From: Pseudothermotoga elfii DSM 9442 = NBRC 107921
GTDB taxonomy: Bacteria; Thermotogota; Thermotogae; Thermotogales; DSM-5069
Reading direction: 5' to 3'
DNA length: 64,000 bases
Assembly (NCBI RefSeq): GCF_000504085.1
Contig: NC_022792.1
Span: 620,001-684,000 of the forward strand
This document shows, one piece after another, positions 19,064 through 26,570 of the stretch. The stretch's first letter is position 1, and the number at the start of each line of letters is the position of its first letter. The position numbers were made by a program, and so were the translations under genes. The notes beneath the pieces were generated by a model. The model was not told the origin of the DNA, ran no database searches, and was given only the letters and a program-made list of their open reading frames with translations.

Positions 19064-19317
19064 ACAATCACTTCCAATCGTCTTTTGACGATAACTCAGG
19101 GATTATCCCTGTTAGTTGCTCATCCCCAAAGTTAGACAGGCTTGTTATGTGCAGATCACTGTCCCCACCCCTCAGGGCTGTTTAGACCTGCACGACAGAG
19201 CCCGGAACTTGAGCAACATCCCAAGGTGTACCTGTCTAACGTAGCCACTTGTGTGGCTGAGGGTAGTCAACCGGGCTTTTTTCAAGCCCCCGCTTCTACA
19301 GGCGGTGGGTAGTTAAC
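18981..19317 (-). ncRNA. HEARO-like / IscB-type omega-RNA element lacking its ORF
   Basis: A 337-base structured segment, the only gene-free stretch over 300 bases. Read on the minus strand it contains nested perfect pairings: 19231-19240 with 19131-19140 (10 bp), 19211-19217 with 19115-19121 (7 bp), 19188-19193 with 19149-19154 (6 bp), and hairpins at 19284-19289/19273-19278, 19253-19258/19243-19248, 19111-19097 (CAGGG/CCCTG) and 19092-19077 (6 bp, AAAA loop). An AAAGGAGG follows (19032-19039), then a terminal hairpin (19030-18985). HEARO RNAs, now known as IscB omega-RNAs, are described as complex structured RNAs inserted directly upstream of ATGA or GTGA and often lacking the nuclease gene; the 3' junction here is ATGATGA, the start of cinA. 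I assign the family from architecture and junction, not from an alignment. Confidence 0.7.
18985..19030 (-). repeat. terminal hairpin of the inserted element
   Basis: CAGCGC (19030-19025 on the other strand, GCGCTG) pairs with its complement at 18985-18990, and an inner AAGATGG/CCATCTT stem (19010-19016 with 18999-19005) continues it after an asymmetric bulge. Such imperfect subterminal hairpins mark the ends of IS200/IS605-type and IscB-associated elements. Here it lies four bases from the cinA ATG. Confidence 0.6.
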
Positions 19318-19344
19318 AATATTGATCCTCCCTAAGGAATTATA
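19318..19344 (-). promoter_or_regulatory. cinA promoter -10 and stranded ribosome binding site
   Basis: A perfect TATAAT (19339-19344, minus strand) follows the tctA terminator, with a TG directly before it and no clear -35. Five bases downstream of the start region lies GGGAGG (19327-19332), then ATCAATATT up to the element boundary. If the element is removed, GGGAGG stands nine bases before ATGATG, an ideal cinA ribosome binding site. A transcript starting about seven bases past the -10 would begin with AGGGAGGATCAATATT, 16 bases, then the element. Confidence 0.6.
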
Positions 19345-19345
19345 C

Positions 19346-19375
19346 AAGAAAAAACAGCCCGAAGGCTGTTTTTTC
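19346..19375 (-). terminator. intrinsic terminator of tctA
   Basis: Directly after the tctA stop, AAAAAACAGCC-TTCG-GGCTGTTTTTT on the minus strand gives a short GC stem with a stable TTCG loop and a run of six T. The palindrome is symmetrical in A and T tails, so it could act in both directions. Confidence 0.85.
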
Positions 19376-20863
19376 TTATTTGGGACGATTCTTTTTCATC
19401 AGTGAGAAAAACTGCGGACCGGCCAGAATAAGAATAATCATGATAAAGAGAATTAACGAGATCGGTCTACTGAGAAACGGACCAAAATTACCTTTTGTTT
19501 TTATCAGCCCAACTCTAAGGTTATCCTCGATCATCGGTCCAAGGATTAACCCGAGTATCATAGGTGCCAATGGGACAGATATTTTTTCCAAGCAATATCC
19601 TATCAATCCAAAGATTAACATTATATAGATATCAAAAAAACTATTTCTTATCGCATATGCTCCTATGATAGAAAAGAAGACAACAGCTGTTAGTACAATA
19701 CCCGACCTTAGCCTCAAAATTAACGAGAAGGTTTTTATACCGAGCCACCCGATAGGTATTAACAGAATTTGAACCAGAATAGCGATTATAAAGAGCTGAT
19801 TCACAAGCTCTCGTGATTCAGTAAATATCAAAGGACCTGGCCTCAAGCCATACATAAGCATTGCGCCCAAAACTATTGCTGTTATAGAATCTCCAGGAAC
19901 GCCAAATACGAGAGCGGGAATCCACGTACCACCTATAGCAGCATTATTTGCACTTGTTGGCGCGATAACTCCTCGCAAACTACCTTTTCCAATGTTTTTG
20001 TCTCTTGATATGTTTTTTTCAACTCCGTAAGATACCCATGCTGCGATATCCGCTCCTGCTCCAGGAAGAGCACCTGTAAACGTACCTATGAATGAGCCCC
20101 TGATTAAAGTAAATATGTGTTTTCCTATCGATGAAAAGGCCTCTTTTATGCTGAGTTTTGATTTATCTTTAATAGCGGGAAGCTCTAAGTTTTCTGATCC
20201 AAGTTGAACTCTTTTCAAGACTTCTGAAAGCCCGAACAACCCTATCATCGCCGGGATAAAACTAACACCGTCCATCAGTTCGGTTATACCAAAAGTAAAT
20301 CTCGGGTAACCAGTTGTAACATCTATACCTATAGTAGATATAAGTACCCCGATAACCGCTGAAACAAAACCTTTAATTGTATTACCTTTGCTCAGAACTG
20401 CCGCCATACTCAATCCGAATATACCGAGCCAAAAATACTCAAAATTTGTGAATTTGAGGGCAAATTTTGCCATTGGCGGAGCCACCATAATCAACAAGAA
20501 AACTCCTATTAATCCTCCGAGAGAAGAACAAAGTAAATCAAGAGTCAGAGCAAGAGATCCCTTTCCTTTTTTTGATAGCTCAAATCCATCGAGAGTGGCT
20601 GCGCCAGAAGCGGGAGTACCAGGAATTCTAAGAAATGTTGCTGGTATGTCTCCAGCAAAAATAGCAGTAAAAGACACACCTAAAACCATGGCTAATCCAG
20701 CCAAAGGATTCATGTAATAAGTAATGGGAATTATCAATGCTACTCCCATAGTTGCTGTCAACCCTGGTATAGCTCCAACAAAGACACCAAAAACCATCGC
20801 AAGTATCAGTGGAATTATTACATCGGGACTGATTACTTGTAGAAATTGGTTCACTTTATTCAC
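19376..20863 (-). CDS. tctA: tripartite tricarboxylate transporter large permease TctA
   Basis: The large membrane subunit (about 12 helices) of a tripartite tricarboxylate (TTT) transporter, a secondary importer that takes a carboxylate from a periplasmic binding protein. 495 residues, close to the family norm of ~500. Recognisable family blocks are GALPGLTATMGVALIIPIT-like at residues ~30-50 (here VGAIPGLTATMG), SFTAIFAGDIPATFLRIPGTP, and the mirrored GTFTGALPGAGADIAAWVSYG near residue 260 and FGVPGDSITAIVLGAML near 320. It overlaps tctB by four bases. Substrate is not fixed by sequence; the adjacent eda gene hints at a sugar acid. Confidence 0.95.
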   Translation of the reverse strand: MNKVNQFLQVISPDVIIPLILAMVFGVFVGAIPGLTATMGVALIIPITYYMNPLAGLAMVLGVSFTAIFAGDIPATFLRIPGTPASGAATLDGFELSKKGKGSLALTLDLLCSSLGGLIGVFLLIMVAPPMAKFALKFTNFEYFWLGIFGLSMAAVLSKGNTIKGFVSAVIGVLISTIGIDVTTGYPRFTFGITELMDGVSFIPAMIGLFGLSEVLKRVQLGSENLELPAIKDKSKLSIKEAFSSIGKHIFTLIRGSFIGTFTGALPGAGADIAAWVSYGVEKNISRDKNIGKGSLRGVIAPTSANNAAIGGTWIPALVFGVPGDSITAIVLGAMLMYGLRPGPLIFTESRELVNQLFIIAILVQILLIPIGWLGIKTFSLILRLRSGIVLTAVVFFSIIGAYAIRNSFFDIYIMLIFGLIGYCLEKISVPLAPMILGLILGPMIEDNLRVGLIKTKGNFGPFLSRPISLILFIMIILILAGPQFFSLMKKNRPK

Positions 20864-21351
20864 CTCACAAGAAGAGAAATCAGCGCTCCTTCTGGCAATG
20901 GAATTTTAAAAAGTAATTGGAAAATCAGATATATCAAAATAGCCAAGATGGTTGAGTAAATTACTGACCGGTACCACTTTACATATAACAAAGTCATCAG
21001 TGAGCTTCCCAGAATTATTATTGTTAAAATCAGCCCAATCAGATTAACAAAAGGAACAAACAAAATAACACTCATTATTGAAAAAAGAACATTTATGACA
21101 ACCCTTGTTGAATGCTTTTCCATTGATCTATTCTGTTTTTTATCCAGTGTTAATCTTATTAAACCAGTTACAGTGTAGAAAATGCCAAAACCAAAAAGAA
21201 TAAATGCAAGTATTGAAGGAAAAAATCTCGGACCTGGCAATCTTTCTCCTCTAACGGCAAACTCAGGAAATGTTGAGGAATAAATAAAAACAAAAACAGA
21301 CAAAATCACCAGTACTATTCCAAAAATCATATCCTTCGTAGTTGTGTTCAT
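20860..21351 (-). CDS. tctB: tripartite tricarboxylate transporter small subunit TctB
   Basis: 163 residues with four predicted transmembrane helices, the hallmark of the poorly conserved TctB subunit. The motif PGPRFFPSILAFILFGFG near residues 39-56 is typical (GPxxFP). It lies between tctC and tctA in the normal order, separated from tctC by 73 bases containing a hairpin with a T run. Confidence 0.92.
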   Translation of the reverse strand: MNTTTKDMIFGIVLVILSVFVFIYSSTFPEFAVRGERLPGPRFFPSILAFILFGFGIFYTVTGLIRLTLDKKQNRSMEKHSTRVVINVLFSIMSVILFVPFVNLIGLILTIIILGSSLMTLLYVKWYRSVIYSTILAILIYLIFQLLFKIPLPEGALISLLVR

Positions 21352-21394
21352 TTTTCACCATCCTCTTAAGGTGCATTGGAACTAAATTGTATGA

Positions 21395-21426
21395 GAAAAA
21401 ACAGGTAGCCAGAAGGCTACCTGTTT
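21395..21426 (-). terminator. terminator-like hairpin between tctC and tctB
   Basis: An 11-bp perfect stem (AACAGGTAGCC / GGCTACCTGTT) followed on the minus strand by a T-rich run begins at the tctC stop codon. Because tctB and tctA lie downstream in the same direction, it probably ends part of the transcripts, leaving more mRNA for the binding protein than for the permeases. Confidence 0.75.
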
Positions 21427-22378
21427 ATTTTGCGTATCCTCCAAGCTCTAAAACGTGTTTCCAGGCCCTGTCCTGCTCTTTGACAAATTCATAGAATTGC
21501 TCACCATTTCTCACCTTAATCCCAAATCCGTTTTTATTCATGAATTCCTTAAATTCCTCGGAGTGAGATATTTCAAGTATAGCCTTCTCAAGAATCTCCT
21601 TAATTTCAGTCGGAGTGTTTTTTGGGACAGCAATGCCTCTCCATGTACCAGCTGACCAATTTATACCAAATTCCTTTAGAGTGGGAACATCTGGAAATCT
21701 TGGATCTCGCTCATCCGCCATTATAGCAAGAGCCCTGACTTGCCCGCTTTGAATTTGGGATATAGCCTCAGCAAGTGAGCAAGTCACTACATCCACGTGA
21801 CCGCCAAGTAATTCTATTAATGCCTGAGCAGCTCCAGTGGTTGGTATCCAAGTTACAGAATCAACTGATAATCCTGCTGCATCGAGCATCCCAATTCTGG
21901 CAAGATCCCAGATGCCACCAGAAGCTGTACCGGAAAAGAGGAATTTCCCAGGGTTCGATTTTATGTCTTCAAGAAGGTCATTAAGTGTTTTCCACGAAGC
22001 ATCAGCTTTAACAAGAACTCCCGCTGAATCTTCATTCACCTGTGCTATATAATCAAAAGCTTCGAAAGAGAGATTTGTCAGGCCCATCCAGTGCATGGAT
22101 GCAATTTCCATAGTCACAAGAGTTAATGTGTATCCATCCGGGGAGGCATATGCACCAGCACTGTGACCTACAGCACCGCCACCACCAGTTTTATTAACAA
22201 CCACAAATGGTTGGCCGAGCTTTTTGCTCAATTCGTCAGCCAGGAAACGAGCAAGCCTGTCTGTCCCGCCTCCTGCGCCCCATGGGCAAATGATCGTGAC
22301 AGGTTTTCTCGGATAATTTGCGGCCATTATAGCTATTGAGAAGGCCATTATCAGCAGGAATGTTACAAATTTTTTCAT
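21425..22378 (-). CDS. tctC: tripartite tricarboxylate transporter solute-binding protein TctC
   Basis: A periplasmic Bug-type binding protein. 317 residues from ATG 22378, which has GGAGGTG six bases upstream; the open frame extends seven codons further but without a binding site. Signal peptide MKKFVTFLLIMAFSIAIMAA, then the family N-terminus YPRKPVTIICPWGAGGGTDRLAR, followed by VVVNKTGGGGAVG. These loops hold the ligand carboxylate in Bug structures. The gene follows eda by 17 bases. T. maritima and relatives have similar TTT systems; the ligand here is unknown. Confidence 0.95.
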   Translation of the reverse strand: MKKFVTFLLIMAFSIAIMAANYPRKPVTIICPWGAGGGTDRLARFLADELSKKLGQPFVVVNKTGGGGAVGHSAGAYASPDGYTLTLVTMEIASMHWMGLTNLSFEAFDYIAQVNEDSAGVLVKADASWKTLNDLLEDIKSNPGKFLFSGTASGGIWDLARIGMLDAAGLSVDSVTWIPTTGAAQALIELLGGHVDVVTCSLAEAISQIQSGQVRALAIMADERDPRFPDVPTLKEFGINWSAGTWRGIAVPKNTPTEIKEILEKAILEISHSEEFKEFMNKNGFGIKVRNGEQFYEFVKEQDRAWKHVLELGGYAK

Positions 22379-22395
22379 ACTTTCCACCTCCGTAT

Positions 22396-23013
22396 TCACT
22401 CTCGGGCTTCTTTGACAGCCTGAACGAGCTTCTTTGCCCTTTCAGCTATTTCTTTCCTTGAGCCTTTTGTTAATCCTCCCCCAACTCCAACAGCTGCTGC
22501 GCCTGCCTTAATCCAATCTTTGACATTTTCCACACTTACTCCTCCTGTCGGCAAAAGTTTTGCTTGTGGAAGCGGTCCATGAATGGCTTTTATATAAGAT
22601 GGTCCAACGGCAGAGGCAGGAAAAAGTTTTATCAATGGAACGCCAAGTTCAAGTGCTTTGACAATTTCTGTTGGGGTGAGAACTCCTGGTATGTATGGTA
22701 CTCTGTGCTTGTTACACAGTAAAGCAGTTTCCTCAGAAAGATTCGGAGCTACTATGTATTTTGCACCAGCTTCTATTGCTATCTTGGCTGTGTATGGGTC
22801 AAGAACTGTACCAGCTCCAAGTAAAATTTCGTTTCCAAGTTCTTTATCTATCTGCTGGATAACTTCTACCGCACGCGGCACACTGAATGTAATCTCAATA
22901 GCAATAATTCCACCTTCTTTACATGCATGACAAATTTCCACCGCTTTTTCTGGAGAGTCTGTTCTAACAACGGCTACTACGCCACTTTCGATAATTTTCT
23001 CAACAAGATCCAT
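22396..23013 (-). CDS. eda: 2-keto-3-deoxy-6-phosphogluconate aldolase
   Basis: KDPG/KHG aldolase splits 2-keto-3-deoxy-6-phosphogluconate into pyruvate and glyceraldehyde 3-phosphate in the Entner-Doudoroff and hexuronate pathways. 205 residues, single TIM barrel. Catalytic glutamate in IEITF (residue ~38), Schiff-base lysine in KYIVAPN (near 107-113, T-x-A-K region), phosphate loop LPTGGVS and KLFPASAVG. It is the first gene of the eda-tctC-tctB-tctA operon, with a clear promoter at 23043-23071, and is transcribed away from murD. Confidence 0.95.
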   Translation of the reverse strand: MDLVEKIIESGVVAVVRTDSPEKAVEICHACKEGGIIAIEITFSVPRAVEVIQQIDKELGNEILLGAGTVLDPYTAKIAIEAGAKYIVAPNLSEETALLCNKHRVPYIPGVLTPTEIVKALELGVPLIKLFPASAVGPSYIKAIHGPLPQAKLLPTGGVSVENVKDWIKAGAAAVGVGGGLTKGSRKEIAERAKKLVQAVKEARE

Positions 23014-23042
23014 GACCTCATTCCTCCTTTCAACCAGGACTT

Positions 23043-23071
23043 ATTATAAACCACGTTTAATAAATAGGCAA
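23043..23071 (-). promoter_or_regulatory. promoter of the eda-tctCBA operon
   Basis: Minus-strand TTGCCT (23066-23071), 17-base spacer, and perfect TATAAT (23043-23048), ending about 30 bases before the eda ATG. The rest of the 176-base eda-murD gap is AT-rich and contains an imperfect inverted repeat (AACAAATGT near 23125 and ACATATTTGTT near 23148) that might bind a regulator. I saw no convincing murD promoter boxes. Confidence 0.75.
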
Positions 23072-23189
23072 AAATATTATCTAATAGGAAATCTTAAAAT
23101 ATGGTGCGTGAAAACAGAAACAAATGTACCTTCTCTGACGTGTTAACATATTTGTTGAGGAAAATAAGCGATTCCTGGGAGGGAAATTG

Positions 23190-24482
23190 ATGTACTATGC
23201 TCTGGTAGGATACGGTGTAAGTAATAAGGCGTTGTGTGAAAAATTGATAAGCATGGGACACAAAATTTTCGTAAGTGAATTAAGAAAATTCACAGATGAG
23301 GAGAAAGAATGGTTTTCTAAAAAAGGTATAGATTTTGAGGAAGGCAAAAACAGCGACAGGATATGTGAAGCTGATAGAATAATAGTGAGTCCTTCGGTTA
23401 GATTTGATCACCCTGCTCTGGCAAAGTGCAGAGGAAAAACTTTCTCAGACATAGAGGTAGTTTTGGATATGAATAAACCTAACTTTGTGATTGCCGTGAC
23501 AGGTTCAAATGGAAAAACTACGAGCTGTAAATTGTTATCTTTCGTTTTTCAAAAACTTGGTCTGGATAGTTACGCCTGTGGAAACATCGGTACTCCTGCC
23601 GCTGATGTGCTTGGTTTTAAAACGAAATACTTAGTACTTGAGATAAGCAGTTTTCAGCTTTTCTGGTCAAAAATGTTGCATATAGATATCGGTGTGGTAC
23701 TGAATATTCAACCAAATCACCTTGACTGGCATCCTTCTTTAGAGCATTATGCAAAATCAAAATTGAAACTACTTGAGTTTTCTAAAACGGGGATTTACAA
23801 CTGCTCTGATCAAAATATAATGAAATTCATTTCTGAAAAATCAAATCTTTGTGCTTTCGACCCATTAAAGATTCGTAAGGTTGATGATGGTATTGTTTAT
23901 GAAGGTGAGTACTATACTTTCAAAAATGATTTCTTGAAAACACACCAGAATCTTCAAAATTTATCAGCGATTTTGAAAATATTCTCTGTGATGAATTTTG
24001 ATTTGAAGCAGGTTCTGGAAATACTCGAGGATTTCAAGCCTTTAAAACATCGCATGGAATTTGTCGATGAAATAAACGGTGTTGTTTTTCTGAATGATTC
24101 AAAAGCCACAAGTTCGGCTGCTACCATATCTGCCCTTGAAAATTTCAACTCAAGAAACGTTATTTTGCTTCTGACGGGCAGAGGTAAAAACGAAGACTAC
24201 GCAGACCTGATAGCCCAGATAAAGCGCAAAGCAAAACACGTAATTGTCTTTGGGGAAATGGTAGAACTGCTTCGAGATGAGTTGAAATTATCAGATATAC
24301 CGTATACGATATCAGAAAACATGCAAAAAGCAGTTTTAAAAGCATTTGAAATATCCGAAAAAGGCGATGTAGTTCTACTCAGCCCAGCAGGTGCAAGTTT
24401 CGACATGTACAGAAATTATCAGGAGAGAGGAGAACATTTTATAAATATGGTAAAATTACTAAGGGGGAAATTACTTGAATGA
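23190..24482 (+). CDS. murD: UDP-N-acetylmuramoylalanine--D-glutamate ligase MurD
   Basis: MurD adds D-glutamate to UDP-MurNAc-L-Ala in cytoplasmic peptidoglycan synthesis. 430 residues: N-terminal Rossmann domain, central ATPase domain with VTGSNGKTTS near residue 108, and C-terminal domain with NDSKATSSAATISAL and LLTGRGKNEDY. ATG 23190 has GGGAGGG six bases upstream; the adjacent TTG 23187 is a less likely start. It opens a murD-ftsW-murG-murC operon with overlaps of 8, 4 and 4 bases. Thermotogae murein contains both L- and D-lysine at position three, formed by the next ligase MurE, not encoded here. Confidence 0.96.
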   Translation: MYYALVGYGVSNKALCEKLISMGHKIFVSELRKFTDEEKEWFSKKGIDFEEGKNSDRICEADRIIVSPSVRFDHPALAKCRGKTFSDIEVVLDMNKPNFVIAVTGSNGKTTSCKLLSFVFQKLGLDSYACGNIGTPAADVLGFKTKYLVLEISSFQLFWSKMLHIDIGVVLNIQPNHLDWHPSLEHYAKSKLKLLEFSKTGIYNCSDQNIMKFISEKSNLCAFDPLKIRKVDDGIVYEGEYYTFKNDFLKTHQNLQNLSAILKIFSVMNFDLKQVLEILEDFKPLKHRMEFVDEINGVVFLNDSKATSSAATISALENFNSRNVILLLTGRGKNEDYADLIAQIKRKAKHVIVFGEMVELLRDELKLSDIPYTISENMQKAVLKAFEISEKGDVVLLSPAGASFDMYRNYQERGEHFINMVKLLRGKLLE

Positions 24483-25554
24483 AGCGATTTCCGTCCTCTT
24501 GGTTGTTGCTATTTTGATCTCTGTGGGAATTGTGGCTATTGCAAGTATAGATATAGCTGCCCAGATGAATGTTTTTGGCAATTTCTCCCGTGACCTGCTT
24601 TACTCTCATGCCGGCAAGCTCTGTGTTGGTGTAGTTTTAATGATAATTGCATCAATGTTTGATTATCGTAATCACATCAAATTTTCATGGTTCTATTATT
24701 TTTTTGCCCTTGGATTGCTTTCACTTCCGTTTTTCTTTCCCGGTGCTAACGGTTCCAGAAGGTGGGTGAGTATTTCAGGTGCTAATTTTCAACCTTCCGA
24801 GTTTGCAAAAATTATTTTCATTATAATCATAGCAACTTATATCTCTCAAAACAAAGAGCGAATGGGAGAGTTTGTGAGTGGTTTTCTGAAACCCCTTCTG
24901 TACAGTTTTCCTTTTTTTGCTCTCATAGTATTAGAACCAGATTTGAGCACGACGATGATATTCATATTTCTGGCTTTGTTAATGCTTTATTCTCATGGGA
25001 CGAAAGGGAGGTATATATTTCTTACTCTTCTTGGTTTATTTAGTGTATTTTACATAGCCGGTAAAACAGGAATTATCTTGAAAGATTATCAGATTTGGCG
25101 CCTCAGAACATTTATAAACGGTCAGGTACCAGAACAGGTTTCAAAAGCTCTTCAGGCTATAAGAGAAGGTGGATTGACTGGTAAAGGACTTGGCATAGGT
25201 GAGGTAAAAGTTTCTGTGCCTGCTGTGGTTTCTGATTTTATACTTGCGGCTGTTGGTGAAGAACTTGGATTAATTGGCATTCTGGGGATTATTATTTTGT
25301 TTTTTATTTTAATTGCTTTGCTTTTGAAACACGCAGAGAAATTACAAGATACTTTTGCAACAGCTTATATTTCTGGTTTTTCGTTTTTGATCATGTTACA
25401 GGTCATGGTTAACCTTGGAGTAGTCACAGGTACACTACCTGTAACAGGAGTTACCATGCCATTCATGAGCTATGGTGGGAGTTCTATTGTGACTATGATG
25501 GCAGGTCTTGGTATAGTTATAAACATACTTACACGGGGAAGTGAAGAACCTTGA
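24475..25554 (+). CDS. ftsW: SEDS-family peptidoglycan polymerase FtsW (or RodA)
   Basis: A membrane glycosyltransferase that polymerises lipid II, normally paired with a class B penicillin-binding protein. 359 residues, about ten helices. SEDS signatures are GANFQPSEFAK near residue 100 and MPFMSYGGSSIVTMMAGLG at the C-terminus; the position between murD and murG favours FtsW over RodA. The start is TTG 24475, overlapping murD by eight bases with GGGGG upstream. The protein is slightly shorter than proteobacterial FtsW because it lacks the cytoplasmic tail. Confidence 0.92.
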   Translation: MNEAISVLLVVAILISVGIVAIASIDIAAQMNVFGNFSRDLLYSHAGKLCVGVVLMIIASMFDYRNHIKFSWFYYFFALGLLSLPFFFPGANGSRRWVSISGANFQPSEFAKIIFIIIIATYISQNKERMGEFVSGFLKPLLYSFPFFALIVLEPDLSTTMIFIFLALLMLYSHGTKGRYIFLTLLGLFSVFYIAGKTGIILKDYQIWRLRTFINGQVPEQVSKALQAIREGGLTGKGLGIGEVKVSVPAVVSDFILAAVGEELGLIGILGIIILFFILIALLLKHAEKLQDTFATAYISGFSFLIMLQVMVNLGVVTGTLPVTGVTMPFMSYGGSSIVTMMAGLGIVINILTRGSEEP

Positions 25555-26570
25555 GAATATCTGCAGCGGGTGGAGGTACAGGAGGACATCTTTACCCAGC
25601 AGTTTCTATTCTTGAAAAATTGGCTGAAATGAAAAAGTTAGATGTCACATATTTTTGTTTAGAAAAGGGAATCGAAAGCAAGATATTACCATTAGAACAT
25701 CCTGAGTATAAATTGATAAAAATTGATTTGAAGGGACTTGAAAGACCTATATGGAAACCAAGTAATTTTACCAGGCTATTGAAAATTTCTCAATCCGAGA
25801 GTATTATAGCCTTGGAAATTAAACAGTGTGACTTTGGTCTGATGACAGGTGGATACATATCTTATCCAGTTGGAAAGGTTTGTAAAAAATTGAAGAAACC
25901 TTTTTTTATTCAAGAACAGAATGTGGTACCAGGACTTGCAAATAAGGCTTTGAGTCTATCAGCTAAGAAAATTTTTGTAGCCTTCGATAAAACTGTTGAG
26001 TTTTTTCCAAAATCCGTGCGAAACAGAATTTTAGTTACAGGAAATCCGGTGAGAGAGAAGGACAATGAAGAAATGTTGTTTGGAAAAGACTACGTTCTTG
26101 TTTTAGGAGGTAGCAGAGGTAGTGAATTTATAAATAACTTGATGGAGGAAGTTTACAAAGTTGAGCACAACTTGAAATTCGTTCACAGTACAGGAAGTAA
26201 AGAATGGGTAGATAGATTGTCAATTTTTGAAAATGTTAAAGCTGTTGATTACATATACAACGCATCTGCTGCCTGGAAAGGTGCCAGAGCAGTCATAGCA
26301 CGGGCGGGTGCTACAACAATTGGTGAGATGTTATATTATGGTTTACCAGGTATTCTGGTGCCATGGGATGGCGCAACAGGATCACATCAGCTTTATAACG
26401 CACTTGAAGTTGAAAAAATGGGAAAAGCTTTGGTGCTTAAAGAATGCGATGCTACTGTTTCAACTCTGTTGAAAAAACTTTATCAAGTTTTGGAGATGGA
26501 TAAAAAGCCAAAGATGAAAATCAATCCAGCAGAAATAATAGCAAAAACTATCCTGGAGGAATTGAAATGA
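25551..26570 (+). CDS. murG: UDP-GlcNAc--lipid I transferase MurG
   Basis: MurG converts lipid I to lipid II on the inner face of the membrane. 339 residues, GT-B fold, with the N-terminal GGGTGGHLYPA loop at residues 7-17, a C-terminal donor-site stretch IARAGATTIGEMLYYGLPGILVP split at ~230-255, and GSHQLYNA. It starts with TTG at 25551 inside the ftsW stop (TTGA). Shares four bases with murC. Confidence 0.95.
   Translation: MRISAAGGGTGGHLYPAVSILEKLAEMKKLDVTYFCLEKGIESKILPLEHPEYKLIKIDLKGLERPIWKPSNFTRLLKISQSESIIALEIKQCDFGLMTGGYISYPVGKVCKKLKKPFFIQEQNVVPGLANKALSLSAKKIFVAFDKTVEFFPKSVRNRILVTGNPVREKDNEEMLFGKDYVLVLGGSRGSEFINNLMEEVYKVEHNLKFVHSTGSKEWVDRLSIFENVKAVDYIYNASAAWKGARAVIARAGATTIGEMLYYGLPGILVPWDGATGSHQLYNALEVEKMGKALVLKECDATVSTLLKKLYQVLEMDKKPKMKINPAEIIAKTILEELK

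Noticed and set aside
18981-19317. Remnant of an IS200/IS605 element with a TnpB-type omega-RNA read on the plus strand (hairpin ending GGGTAGTTAAC)
   Set aside because: The end resembles such right ends, but the complex pairings, the AAAGGAGG and the ATGA junction all make sense only on the minus strand, and the restored cinA site fixes guide and TAM for an IscB-type layout. A TnpB origin is not fully excluded.
18981-19317. Metabolite riboswitch for cinA (NAD+ or molybdenum cofactor)
   Set aside because: A riboswitch would not split the ribosome binding site from the start codon with clean insertion ends, and I recognise no known aptamer core.
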